A stretch of DNA of 64,000 nt, from NCBI GenBank assembly GCA_017745175.1, contig JAGHZY010000012.1:30642-94641 (forward strand). The letters run 5' to 3'. Positions 33,740 through 42,173 of the stretch are shown in pieces. Source of the stretch: Sphingopyxis sp. (GTDB lineage Bacteria > Pseudomonadota > Alphaproteobacteria > Sphingomonadales > Sphingomonadaceae). Within the stretch, counting starts at the first letter, position 1. Each line of letters starts with the position of its first letter. The notes under the pieces were generated by a model, which was not told where the DNA came from, ran no database searches, and saw nothing but the letters and a program-made list of their open reading frames with translations. The position numbers were made by a program, and so were the translations under genes.

Positions 33740-33780
33740 GTCCTAAATGGGTTGACAATTTTCCAATTAGGACAATAGTC
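33740..33780 (+). promoter_or_regulatory. Promoter and candidate XRE-cupin operator, copy 2
   Basis: GTCCTAAATGG (33740-33750) and CCAATTAGGAC (33763-33773) form an inverted repeat with 10 of 11 positions matching. It encloses a TTGACA -35 box (33752-33757). The stretch from TTGACA to AGGACA matches that at 30627 at about 24 of 26 positions. A weak -10 (ATAGTC) lies 17 bases on. It precedes the dipeptidase-TonB-dgcN part of the locus. Confidence 0.7.
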
Positions 33781-33809
33781 AAAACTGAAACTATAAAAGG
33801 GAGGTTGGA

Positions 33810-34952
33810 GTGACGGGGTCATTTCCAATGACGCGCCGCGCGGCACTCGCGGGCGCGGTCGGGGTCGCTTTGTCCGCGCCGATGATCAATCGCGGCGCTT
33901 TCGCTTTCGCCGCGGCGCCTGCGCGCACCTACTCGCGCCGCGCGGTCGATCTTGTCGCCTCGTCGCTCGTCATCGATATGCTCGCGCCGCTCAAGATCAC
34001 GCTCGACGAAAATTATGTCGCGCACCGGCTCACCGATGCCGAGGCGGCCGAGTTCAAGGCTTCCGGCATCACCGGTTTTCACAACGCGTACGGCCTTGGC
34101 GGGCCAGGCGCGAAGGCGCAGGCGCTCGAATTTCTTGCCGGCTGGCAGGGCTTTGCCGGGCGCAACAGCCATGTCTTCACGCTCGTCGATGGCGTCGCCG
34201 ATCTCGACCGCGCGAAGGCGGAAAAGAAATGCGCCGTCATCATGGGCATCCAGAATGCCGAACATTTCGAGAAGGTCGAGGACGTCGCGCTGTTCCGCCG
34301 TCTTGGCCTGCGCTGTGCGCAGCTCACCTACAATACGCAGAACATGATCGGGTCGGGCAGCACCGAACGCGTCGACGGCGGCGTCAGCGACTATGGTGCG
34401 GCGATCATCGCCGAGATGGAAAAGCAGAGGATGCTCGTCGACGTTTCGCATTGCGGCGACAAGACGACATTGGACGCGATCGAGATCGCCAAGGGGCCGA
34501 TCGCGATCACGCACAGCAACGCGCGCGCGCTGGTCGATCATCCGCGCGTCAAGACCGATGCGGCGATCAGGGCGCTCGCGGCGAAGGGCGGGGTGATGGG
34601 AATTACCGGCGTGCGCATGTTCGTGCGGACGACGGATCCGACCAACGTCGGGCATATGGCCGACCATATCGACCATGTCGCGAAGCTCGTCGGCGTCGAT
34701 CATGTCGGAATCGGGTCGGACGCCGACCTCCACGGCTATGACGATATGAAACCCGACGAATATGCGCTGCTCAAGGGCAGCTACAAGGCGAGCTACGGTT
34801 TTCGCGACAAGATCGACATCGACGGTTTCGATCATCCGCTCAAGACCTTCGACCTCACCGAGGAACTTATTCGCCGGGGATATTCCGATGAAAACATCCG
34901 GGCGGTGCTCGGCGGCAATTTTCGCCGCCTGCTCGCCCAAGTCTGGGGGTAG
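33810..34952 (+). CDS. Membrane dipeptidase (peptidase M19) homologue, Tat-exported
   Basis: A 380-residue protein of the renal-dipeptidase family. MTRRAALAGAVGVALSAPM looks like a twin-arginine signal. The M19 barrel has IMGIQNAEHF (bridging-Glu region), MLVDVSHCGDKT, AITHSNARALVDHPR and HVGIGSDADLHG. The N-terminal HxD metal motif is absent: the strand reads LVIDMLAPLKITLDENY. One metal site may thus be changed. M19 enzymes cleave dipeptides including those with a C-terminal D-residue. The start GTG at 33810 has GGGAGG six bases before it. It is followed after four bases by a TonB receptor. Confidence 0.88.
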   Translation: MTGSFPMTRRAALAGAVGVALSAPMINRGAFAFAAAPARTYSRRAVDLVASSLVIDMLAPLKITLDENYVAHRLTDAEAAEFKASGITGFHNAYGLGGPGAKAQALEFLAGWQGFAGRNSHVFTLVDGVADLDRAKAEKKCAVIMGIQNAEHFEKVEDVALFRRLGLRCAQLTYNTQNMIGSGSTERVDGGVSDYGAAIIAEMEKQRMLVDVSHCGDKTTLDAIEIAKGPIAITHSNARALVDHPRVKTDAAIRALAAKGGVMGITGVRMFVRTTDPTNVGHMADHIDHVAKLVGVDHVGIGSDADLHGYDDMKPDEYALLKGSYKASYGFRDKIDIDGFDHPLKTFDLTEELIRRGYSDENIRAVLGGNFRRLLAQVWG

Positions 34953-34956
34953 GACG

Positions 34957-37143
34957 ATGAAACAGGGACTGTTCGTTGCAGCAAGCATGGCCGCGCTGCT
35001 GGCCGCGATGCCGGTGCAGGCGCAGGAAGCCGCCGCGGTGGAAACGTCGGGCGAGATTGTCGTGACCGCACAGAAGCGCGTTCAGAATGTACAGGATGTG
35101 CCGATCTCGATCGCGGTCGTGAGCGGTGAGGACCTGCAGGAACAGGGCTCGGCCTCGCTCATCGACTATGCGGGCTATGTTCCCGGCATGAACGTCAGCA
35201 ACGGCGGCACGCCCGGGCAGACGACGATCACGCTGCGCGGCGTGGCGCCGCTGAACTCGGCCCAGACCGTCGGCATCTATCTCGACGACGCGCCGGTCGG
35301 GTCGAGCGCGCTCTACAATCGCGCGGGGGCCTTCACGATCGACCTCATGCCCTATGACCTCGAACGGATCGAGGTGCTGAAGGGGCCGCAGGGGACGCTT
35401 TATGGCGCGAGTTCGATCGGCGGCCTCGTCAAATATGTGACCGTCCAGCCCGACACGCGCGAGTTCAGGGTCCGCGCGGGTATCGAGGGTTTCACGATCA
35501 AGGATGCGAGCGGGCTCGGCTGGGGCGGGCAGGTCTATGCCAACGCGCCGATCGTTACCGACAAGCTCGCGATTTCGGGCAGCTTCGCGTGGCGCAAGAC
35601 GCCGGGCTGGGTCGACAGCGTCAACAACGCGGGGCTGAAGGACCAGAACGACTATGAACAGCGCGGCGGCCGCGCCGCGCTGTTGTGGCAGCCGACGCCC
35701 GAGCTCAGCGTCAGGCTCGCCGGCATCTGGCAGTCGCTCGATTCCGACGGCAACGGCACCTATGCTGCCGACCTCACAGGGCGGCGGCTCGGCAACGGGC
35801 ATTCGTTCAACAATTATGTGCCTGAATCCTACGATATCGACCTCGATTATTATGCGGCGACGATCGACTATGATTTCGGCGCCGCGACCCTGACCTCGGC
35901 GACGACCTACAGCAAGACGCAGAGCCGGCAGGTGCAGGACGCGAGCTATGCGTTCGGCGTGCTCTTTCCGCTGCTCACCGGTGGCGCGATTCCGCCGGGC
36001 ATCACGCCCTTCTCGCTCGCCCTCGGCCTGAAAAAATGGACGCAGGAAGTCCGGCTCGCCTCGCCGAGCGGCGGGCGCTTCGAATGGATGATCGGGGGTT
36101 TCTTCACCGACGAGAAAACGAGCAACGCGCAACTCGTCCGCTCCTATGACATGGCCGGGAACCCGATCGCGCCGCTCGATCCGCTGGCGATCGTCGGCCT
36201 GCCCGCGACCTACAAGGAATATGCGATCTTCGGCAACGCGACCTTCAAGCTGAGCGAGCAGTTCGAGATCACCGGCGGCCTGCGCTGGGCGCGCAACGAA
36301 CAGACCTTCACCCAGATCAGTTCGGGTGCGATCGTCCCGACCGCGAACGATCCGGGCGAGTCCGCCGAAAGCGTCTGGACCTTCTCGGTCAGCCCGCAGT
36401 TCCACATCAACGAGGATGCGATGCTCTACGCGCGCGTCGCGACGGGCTATCGTCCCGGCGGCCCGAACGTTATCGTTCCCAACGTCCCGCCGAGCGTCGA
36501 TGCCGACCGCATGACCAATTACGAGGTCGGACTGAAGGCCGATTTCGCCGACCGGATGGTGTCGGTCGATGCCGCCTTCTTCTGGATGGACTGGACCGAT
36601 ATCCAGGTCACGCGCGCATTCGGCGGCGTGTCGGGCGGTGCGAACGGCGGCAAGGCGACGAGCAAGGGCTTCGAGGGCAGCCTCGCGCTGCGCCCCGCGC
36701 CGGGGCTGACGATCAGCGCGACGGGCAGCTATACCGATGCGACGCTCAGCGAGGATGTGCCCGACATCAGCGGCGTCAAGGGCGACCGCCTGCCCGCGGT
36801 GCCGAAGTTCAGCGGGGCGCTGCGCGCCGATTATGAATTCGAACTCGGCGGCGGCAACAAGGGTAGCTTCGGGGCCGGTGTCCGCCACGCGAGCAGCCGC
36901 CTGTCGCTGGTCGAGAGCGATCCGCTGGTCGCGCGCGCCAAGCCGTACACGTCGGTCGACCTCAACGCCTCGATCACTTTCAATGATCACTGGACGTTGC
37001 GTGCCTACGCGCGCAACCTGCTCGACAACAAGGGTGAGATGGCGCGCTCGACGCTCGCCGACGGGCTCAACCGGCCGAGCTTCCTCGCGATCTCGCCGCT
37101 GCAGCCGCGGACGATCGGCGTTGCGCTCGACATGGCCTTCTGA
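34957..37143 (+). CDS. TonB-dependent receptor
   Basis: A 728-residue outer-membrane receptor: signal peptide MKQGLFVAASMAALLAAMPVQA, TonB-box region GEIVVTAQKRVQNVQDVPISIAVV, plug motifs TITLRGVAPLNSAQTVGIYLDD and RIEVLKGPQGTLYGASSIGGLVKYV, and barrel end LQPRTIGVALDMAF. It lies between the dipeptidase and dgcN genes with only 4 and 20 bases of space, which points to uptake of the peptide or D-amino-acid derivative that the locus degrades. The ATG at 34957 is chosen; the track's earlier start overlaps the dipeptidase gene. Confidence 0.95.
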   Translation: MKQGLFVAASMAALLAAMPVQAQEAAAVETSGEIVVTAQKRVQNVQDVPISIAVVSGEDLQEQGSASLIDYAGYVPGMNVSNGGTPGQTTITLRGVAPLNSAQTVGIYLDDAPVGSSALYNRAGAFTIDLMPYDLERIEVLKGPQGTLYGASSIGGLVKYVTVQPDTREFRVRAGIEGFTIKDASGLGWGGQVYANAPIVTDKLAISGSFAWRKTPGWVDSVNNAGLKDQNDYEQRGGRAALLWQPTPELSVRLAGIWQSLDSDGNGTYAADLTGRRLGNGHSFNNYVPESYDIDLDYYAATIDYDFGAATLTSATTYSKTQSRQVQDASYAFGVLFPLLTGGAIPPGITPFSLALGLKKWTQEVRLASPSGGRFEWMIGGFFTDEKTSNAQLVRSYDMAGNPIAPLDPLAIVGLPATYKEYAIFGNATFKLSEQFEITGGLRWARNEQTFTQISSGAIVPTANDPGESAESVWTFSVSPQFHINEDAMLYARVATGYRPGGPNVIVPNVPPSVDADRMTNYEVGLKADFADRMVSVDAAFFWMDWTDIQVTRAFGGVSGGANGGKATSKGFEGSLALRPAPGLTISATGSYTDATLSEDVPDISGVKGDRLPAVPKFSGALRADYEFELGGGNKGSFGAGVRHASSRLSLVESDPLVARAKPYTSVDLNASITFNDHWTLRAYARNLLDNKGEMARSTLADGLNRPSFLAISPLQPRTIGVALDMAF

Positions 37144-37163
37144 GCGAACGGGAGTTGGACAAG

Positions 37164-38204
37164 ATGAACGCGCCTATCGGCAGGCTGGCCGACAGCCTGA
37201 CCCTGCCGTCCCCCTATCTGCTGTTTCTCGGCGATACGACCAACGCGGCCTATGCAAAGACCGCCATGGGGCTTGCCGACTGGGCGGGCGATCGCTGCAC
37301 CGGCGAATGGACGATCGAGGGCTGTACCGTATCGACCGGCTTGCCGCGCCTGTCGCCCGCCGAGGCGCGCGCGGCGGGTGCGCGCTCGCTGGTGATCGGC
37401 GTCGCCAACCAGGGCGGCATCATCGGCGAGGCTTGGGTCGCGGTGCTCGTCGAGGCGATGGAGGCGGGGCTCGACATCGTCAGCGGCCTCCACACGAAGC
37501 TGACCAGCGTTCCCGCGCTCGTCGAGGCGGCGCGGCGCACGGGGCGGCGGCTCATCGACATCCGCACCCCGCCGCCATCGATCGGCGTCGGGACGGGGCG
37601 CAAGCGGACGGGCAAGCGCGTGCTCACCGTCGGTACCGACTGTGCGCTCGGCAAGAAATATACCGCGCTTGCGGTGCACCGCGCCTTCGCCCAGCGCGGT
37701 CTCGATGCCGATTTTCGCGCGACGGGCCAGACGGGCATCATGATCGCCGGCGGCGGCATGCCGATGGACGCGGTCATCTCGGACTTCGAGGCGGGGGCGG
37801 CCGAAATGCTCAGCCCCGACGCACCCGCGGATCATTGGGACGTGATCGAAGGGCAGGGGTCGATCTTCAATCCCGCCTACGCCCCGGTTTCGCTCGGCCT
37901 GCTTCACGGCAGCCAGCCCGACGTCTTCGTCGTCTGTCACGATCCGACGCGCAAGGTGATCCTCGGGATGGAAAGCTTCGCGCTGCCGAGCGTCGAGGAG
38001 GTGATCGACCTGACGATCCGCCTCGGCAGCCGCACCAATCCCGCGATCCGTTGCGGCGGCATCAGCCTCAACACCTCGGCCTTCGATGCCGAAGCGGCCG
38101 AAAAATTGATGGCGGCCGAACGTGAACGCCTCGGGCTTCCGGTCGCCGATCCGATCCGCGGCGGCGCGGCGTTCGAGGCGCTCGTCGAAAATATTCTCGC
38201 ATGA
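37164..38204 (+). CDS. dgcN: DUF1611 protein, DgcN-like (D-glutamate N-acetyltransferase)
   Basis: A 346-residue DUF1611 protein: an N-terminal Rossmann-like part (SPYLLFLGDTTNAAYAKTAMGLADW), a P-loop-like C-terminal part with VGTDCALGKKYTAL at residues 157-169, and VIEGQGSIFNPAYAPVSLGLLHGSQPDVFVVCHDPTR. DgcN acetylates D-glutamate so that DgcA can invert it; both homologues are present here. The ATG at 37164 has GGGAG nine bases upstream; the track's TTG at 37155 is too close to it. The stop overlaps the start of the permease gene (ATGA), so uptake and modification are co-translated. The exact D-substrate is not proven. Confidence 0.88.
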   Translation: MNAPIGRLADSLTLPSPYLLFLGDTTNAAYAKTAMGLADWAGDRCTGEWTIEGCTVSTGLPRLSPAEARAAGARSLVIGVANQGGIIGEAWVAVLVEAMEAGLDIVSGLHTKLTSVPALVEAARRTGRRLIDIRTPPPSIGVGTGRKRTGKRVLTVGTDCALGKKYTALAVHRAFAQRGLDADFRATGQTGIMIAGGGMPMDAVISDFEAGAAEMLSPDAPADHWDVIEGQGSIFNPAYAPVSLGLLHGSQPDVFVVCHDPTRKVILGMESFALPSVEEVIDLTIRLGSRTNPAIRCGGISLNTSAFDAEAAEKLMAAERERLGLPVADPIRGGAAFEALVENILA

Positions 38205-39340
38205 GTGTGGGCGAGACGGGCGGCAGGGCGAGCTGGTTCCAGCGCTTCCTGCTGCCCGGGTTTGCGCTGAAGGCTGTGATCATCGGCGGCGGTTATGCGA
38301 CCGGACGCGAGCTGGCCGAATATTTTGTGCCGTCGGGGCCATGGGGCGGACTGTCGGCGATGCTGCTCGCGACGCTGATCTGGAGCGTCGTCGCGGCGCT
38401 GACCTTCGCGCTCGCCCGCAAACTCGGCGCCTATGATTATCGCGCCTTTTTCAAGGGACTTCTCGGCCCCGGCTGGGTCGCTTTCGAGGTCGCCTATCTG
38501 ATCTTCGTGGTGCTGATCCTCGCGGTGTTCGGCGCCGCGGCGGGGGCGATCGGCGCGGCGACCTTCGGCTGGCCCGCGCTTGCGGGCACGGTGCTGCTCG
38601 CGGTGGCGATCGTCGCGGTGACCGCGCGGGGCACGGGCGTCGTCGAACAGATGTTCAAATATGTCTCGATCCTGCTCTACACCGTCTACGGCCTGTTCCT
38701 GATCCTTGCGCTCGCGAGCTTCGGCGGGCTGATCGGGCAGGGCTTCGCGAGCGCGCCGCCGCCGTCGGGGAACTGGATGGCGGGCGGGCTGACCTATGCG
38801 ACGTACAACATCGTCGGCGCGGTGGTGATCCTGCCCGTGCTGCGCCACCTCACGAGCCAGCGCGACGCGGTCGTCGCGGGGCTGATCGCGGGGCCGCTGT
38901 CGATGCTGCCCGCGATCCTCTTTTTCGTCGCGATGATGGCCTTTTACCCGGCCATCGGCGCCGAGACGCTGCCGTCGGATTTCCTGCTGCGCCAGATGAC
39001 GGTGCCCGGATTTCATGTGCTCTTTCAGGTGATGATCTTCGCCGCGCTGCTCGAAAGCGGCGCCGGCGCGGTGCATGCGATCAACGAGCGGATTTCGGGT
39101 GCGGTCGAAAGCCGCGGGCGTCCGCCGCTCACGACCGGCGCACGCGCGATCATCGGCGCGGTGATCCTGACGGGATGCATGTTCGTTGCGGGCGAAGTCG
39201 GCCTCGTCGACCTGATCGCGAGCGGATATCGCTTCCTCGCGTGGCTGTTCCTCGCGGTGTTCGTCCTGCCGCTTCTCACCATCGGAACGTGGCGCCTGCT
39301 GCGCCCGTCGACCGCTCCCCATATGGAGGCCCTGTCATGA
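38201..39340 (+). CDS. YkvI-like inner-membrane permease
   Basis: A 379-residue protein with about ten membrane segments. It resembles the YkvI family, distant relatives of amino-acid/polyamine/sodium symporters (PGFALKAVIIGGGYATGRELAEYFV at the start, GGLTYATYNIVGAVVILPVLRHLTSQRDAVVAG in the middle). The GGGYATGRE segment resembles the unwound helix-1 substrate site of such symporters. It overlaps dgcN upstream and the serine hydrolase downstream by ATGA junctions. The likely job is to move the freed D- or L-amino acid or a short peptide into the cytoplasm. Confidence 0.85.
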   Translation: MSVGETGGRASWFQRFLLPGFALKAVIIGGGYATGRELAEYFVPSGPWGGLSAMLLATLIWSVVAALTFALARKLGAYDYRAFFKGLLGPGWVAFEVAYLIFVVLILAVFGAAAGAIGAATFGWPALAGTVLLAVAIVAVTARGTGVVEQMFKYVSILLYTVYGLFLILALASFGGLIGQGFASAPPPSGNWMAGGLTYATYNIVGAVVILPVLRHLTSQRDAVVAGLIAGPLSMLPAILFFVAMMAFYPAIGAETLPSDFLLRQMTVPGFHVLFQVMIFAALLESGAGAVHAINERISGAVESRGRPPLTTGARAIIGAVILTGCMFVAGEVGLVDLIASGYRFLAWLFLAVFVLPLLTIGTWRLLRPSTAPHMEALS

Positions 39341-40908
39341 AACGCCTGCTTGCCCTGTCGCTGATGCTTTCGGCCGCCGCGCCCGCATGGGCCGAACCGC
39401 CCGCCGATATCGGCGAGAGCGTCGAGGCGCTGCGCAAGCAAGTCGGCGCCGCGGGCGTGTCGATCGCGATCGTCGAGGACGGCAGGACGACGCTCTCGCG
39501 CGGCTGGGGCGTGCGCAAGATCGGCGAGCGTGCGCCGGTGGATGCACAGACGATCTTCCAGACCGGCTCGACCGGCAAGGCGATGACCGCCGCCGCGCTC
39601 GCGATCCTCGTCGACGAGGGCAAGATCGCGTGGGACGATCCCGTGATCAAGCATATGCCGTGGTTCCGCATGTACGACGCATGGGTCACGCGCGAAATCA
39701 CGATCCGCGACCTGCTCGTCCACAGGAGCGGGCTCGGGCTCGGGCAGGGCGATCTGATGTTCGTGCCGCGCACGCACCTTACGCGCAAGCAGACGGTCGA
39801 ACGTGTCGCCTATCTGAAGCCGCAGACGAGTTTCCGCTCGGCCTATGCCTATGATAATATCCTCTATGCCGTCGCCGGGCAGCTGATCGAAGAGGTTACC
39901 GGCCAGACCTGGGAGGATTTCATCCGTGCGCGCGTGCTCCGCGCGGGGGGCATGAAGAATGCGACGAGCGACAGCGAGGACCGGTTCCGTATTCCCAACC
40001 GGTCATGGCCGCACGCGCGGCTGTCGGGCGCTCTCCGCGGGCTCGGCCCGCAGCAGGCGCTCGACGAGCGCGACGAACTCGGCCGTAACGGCGCGCCCGC
40101 GGGCGGGCTCGCACTTAGCGCCGACGATATGGCGGCGTGGCTCAAAATCCAGCTCGCGCATGGCGCGCTGCCCGACGGCAAGCGGCTGTTCAGCGAGAAG
40201 CAGGCCGACGAGATGTGGGCGCCCGTGACGCCGATGCCGATCACGCCGCTTCCCGACCAGCTCAAGCCCGCGCAGCCGACGCAGCAAGCCTATGCGCTCG
40301 GCTGGCAGGTACAGGATTATCGCGGCCATCGCATCATCCAGCACGGCGGCGGCGTCTTTGGTTCGATCACACGCGTCGTGATGATCCCCGACAAAAATGT
40401 CGGCTTCGCGATCATGATGAACAGCGAGGACAGCGGCATGCTGCTCGGCCTCACCTACGATTTGCTCGATCATTATCTGGGCCAGCCCGACTATGGCTGG
40501 ATCCAGAAATGGGAGGATTGGTATCAGTCGCGGCTTGCGGGCGGGGTCGAGTTTCTGAAACAATCGAAGGCGTCGCCCGCGAAGTCGGGCCCGTCGCTCG
40601 CGCTCGCGGGCTATGCCGGGCGCTACCGCGATCCGTGGTACGGCGACATCGTGATCGGATCGGGCGCGAACGGGCTGACGATCGACTTCACCTCGACGCC
40701 GCGGATGGCGGGGCGGCTCAAACATTGGCAGTACGACAGCTTCGTCACCGATTTCGACGATCCGGCGATCGAGCCCGCCTATGTCACCTTCGCGCTCGAC
40801 GCCGACGGCAAGATTACCGGCGTGACGTTGAAGGCGGTAAGCAAGATCGCAGACTTCAGCTGGGACTATCACGATCTCGATCTGAAGCCCGTGGAGGACA
40901 AGAAGTGA
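39337..40908 (+). CDS. Periplasmic serine hydrolase (beta-lactamase fold, DUF3471-type C-terminus)
   Basis: A 523-residue serine hydrolase with signal peptide MKRLLALSLMLSAAAPAWA. Motifs are FQTGSTGKAMTAA (Ser-x-x-Lys), AYAYDNILYAVAGQLIEE (Tyr-x-Asn) and IIQHGGGVFG in the third-motif position. The last 110 residues (YAGRYRDPWYGDIVIGSGANGL) form the DUF3471-like barrel domain common in D-aminopeptidase-like proteins. It lacks the membrane helices of the serine hydrolase at 30750. It is translationally coupled on both sides (ATGA with the permease, GTGA with the dipeptidase). Probable role: cleavage of peptides with D-residues. Confidence 0.92.
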   Translation: MKRLLALSLMLSAAAPAWAEPPADIGESVEALRKQVGAAGVSIAIVEDGRTTLSRGWGVRKIGERAPVDAQTIFQTGSTGKAMTAAALAILVDEGKIAWDDPVIKHMPWFRMYDAWVTREITIRDLLVHRSGLGLGQGDLMFVPRTHLTRKQTVERVAYLKPQTSFRSAYAYDNILYAVAGQLIEEVTGQTWEDFIRARVLRAGGMKNATSDSEDRFRIPNRSWPHARLSGALRGLGPQQALDERDELGRNGAPAGGLALSADDMAAWLKIQLAHGALPDGKRLFSEKQADEMWAPVTPMPITPLPDQLKPAQPTQQAYALGWQVQDYRGHRIIQHGGGVFGSITRVVMIPDKNVGFAIMMNSEDSGMLLGLTYDLLDHYLGQPDYGWIQKWEDWYQSRLAGGVEFLKQSKASPAKSGPSLALAGYAGRYRDPWYGDIVIGSGANGLTIDFTSTPRMAGRLKHWQYDSFVTDFDDPAIEPAYVTFALDADGKITGVTLKAVSKIADFSWDYHDLDLKPVEDKK

Positions 40909-42092
40909 AGCGTTTCGCCATTCTGCTGACCGCGACGGCGCTCACGGCCTGTTCCTCTGGCGACAAGCCCAAAGTCGCAGAAGCGCCGCTCCACAGCCGG
41001 ATGCTCGTGCTCGACACACATCTCGACACGCCGCTCCATTTCGAGCGCGCGGGCTGGAGCTTCGCCGACCGCCACGCGCTGGCTGAAGACATGGCGCAGC
41101 TCGACATCCCGCGGATGAAGGACGGCAATCTCGATGGCGGCTTTTTCGCCATCTATACCGATCAGGGACCGCTGACGCCGAAGGGCTATGCCGATGCGCT
41201 CGCCTTCGCGCGCAAACGCTCGGACCTGATCGACAAGACCATCGCCGCCAATTCGGATTCGATCGCGCCGGCGCTCACGGCCGCCGATGCGGTGCGGCTG
41301 AACCGCGAAGGCAAGCTCATCGCCTTCAAGTCGATGGAGAACAGCTATCCGCTCGGCGAAGACCTGTCGCTGCTCAAGGAATTCTACGACAAGGGGCTCC
41401 GCCTCGCGGGGCCGGTGCATTCGAAGGACAACCAGTTCGCCGACAGCGCGACGGGCGAGGGGCGCTGGAAGGGGCTGAGCCCGCTCGGCAAGCAATGGGT
41501 GGCCGAGATGAACCGCCTCGGCATCGTGATCGATGCGAGCCATTCGTCCGACGCGGCGTTCGACCAGATTCTTGCGCTGTCGAAATATCCGATCCTGCTC
41601 TCGCACTCGAGCCTGCGCTCGGCCTATGACCATCCGCGCAACATCGACGAAGGGCGGCTGAAGGCGCTTGCGGCGAAGGGCGGTGCGATGTGCATCTCGA
41701 CGATCTTCATGTCGGAGATGAACATGTCGCCCGCGCGCGCCGCGCTGTTCGGCAAATATGAGCGGATCGGCACATTGCCGCCCGCGGAGCAGGCAGACCT
41801 CAACCGTGAGTGGCGCGAACTCGACAAGACAGAGAAACTGTGGGCGGCCGATTTCGACGCTTATATCAAGATGGTGCTGCGCGCGATCGAGGTCGGCGGC
41901 GTCGACCATATCTGCTTCGGCGCTGACTGGGACGGCGGCGGCGGCCTGCCGGGTATCGAGGATATTTCGGCGCTGCCCAAGGTCACCGAGCGGCTGAAGG
42001 CCGCGGGCTATCCGGACGCCGATATCGAGAAGATGTGGAGCGGCAACATCCTGCGCATACTCGCGGCGCAGGGGAAACCCGCGGCGCGCTAG
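40905..42092 (+). CDS. Membrane dipeptidase (peptidase M19), lipoprotein
   Basis: A 395-residue renal-dipeptidase homologue read from GTG at 40905, which overlaps the previous stop. The lipobox LTAC is at residues 12-15 of the signal (MKRFAILLTATALTACSSG). All metal-site motifs are present: LDTHLDTPLHF (HxD), FKSMENSYP (bridging Glu), IVIDASHSSD, LLSHSSLRSAYDHPRN and ICFGADWDGGGG. This contrasts with the paralogue at 33810. M19 enzymes hydrolyse L-L and L-D dipeptides. It is the last gene of the run and would release the final amino acids in the periplasm. Confidence 0.93.
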   Translation: MKRFAILLTATALTACSSGDKPKVAEAPLHSRMLVLDTHLDTPLHFERAGWSFADRHALAEDMAQLDIPRMKDGNLDGGFFAIYTDQGPLTPKGYADALAFARKRSDLIDKTIAANSDSIAPALTAADAVRLNREGKLIAFKSMENSYPLGEDLSLLKEFYDKGLRLAGPVHSKDNQFADSATGEGRWKGLSPLGKQWVAEMNRLGIVIDASHSSDAAFDQILALSKYPILLSHSSLRSAYDHPRNIDEGRLKALAAKGGAMCISTIFMSEMNMSPARAALFGKYERIGTLPPAEQADLNREWRELDKTEKLWAADFDAYIKMVLRAIEVGGVDHICFGADWDGGGGLPGIEDISALPKVTERLKAAGYPDADIEKMWSGNILRILAAQGKPAAR

Positions 42093-42173
42093 GCACGGAA
42101 GCTCCTGGGGCCGATCCCGAGCTCCTGTTTCTTGTCGTAGAGTGCCTTTGGCGGGAGCGGGACGCGGCGTCGG

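Noticed and set aside
28095-42092. Microcystin-degradation (mlrABCD) cluster
   Set aside because: The serine hydrolases are of the MlrB fold and microcystin contains D-Glu, but no CAAX-type protease (MlrA) or M81 metallopeptidase (MlrC) is present.
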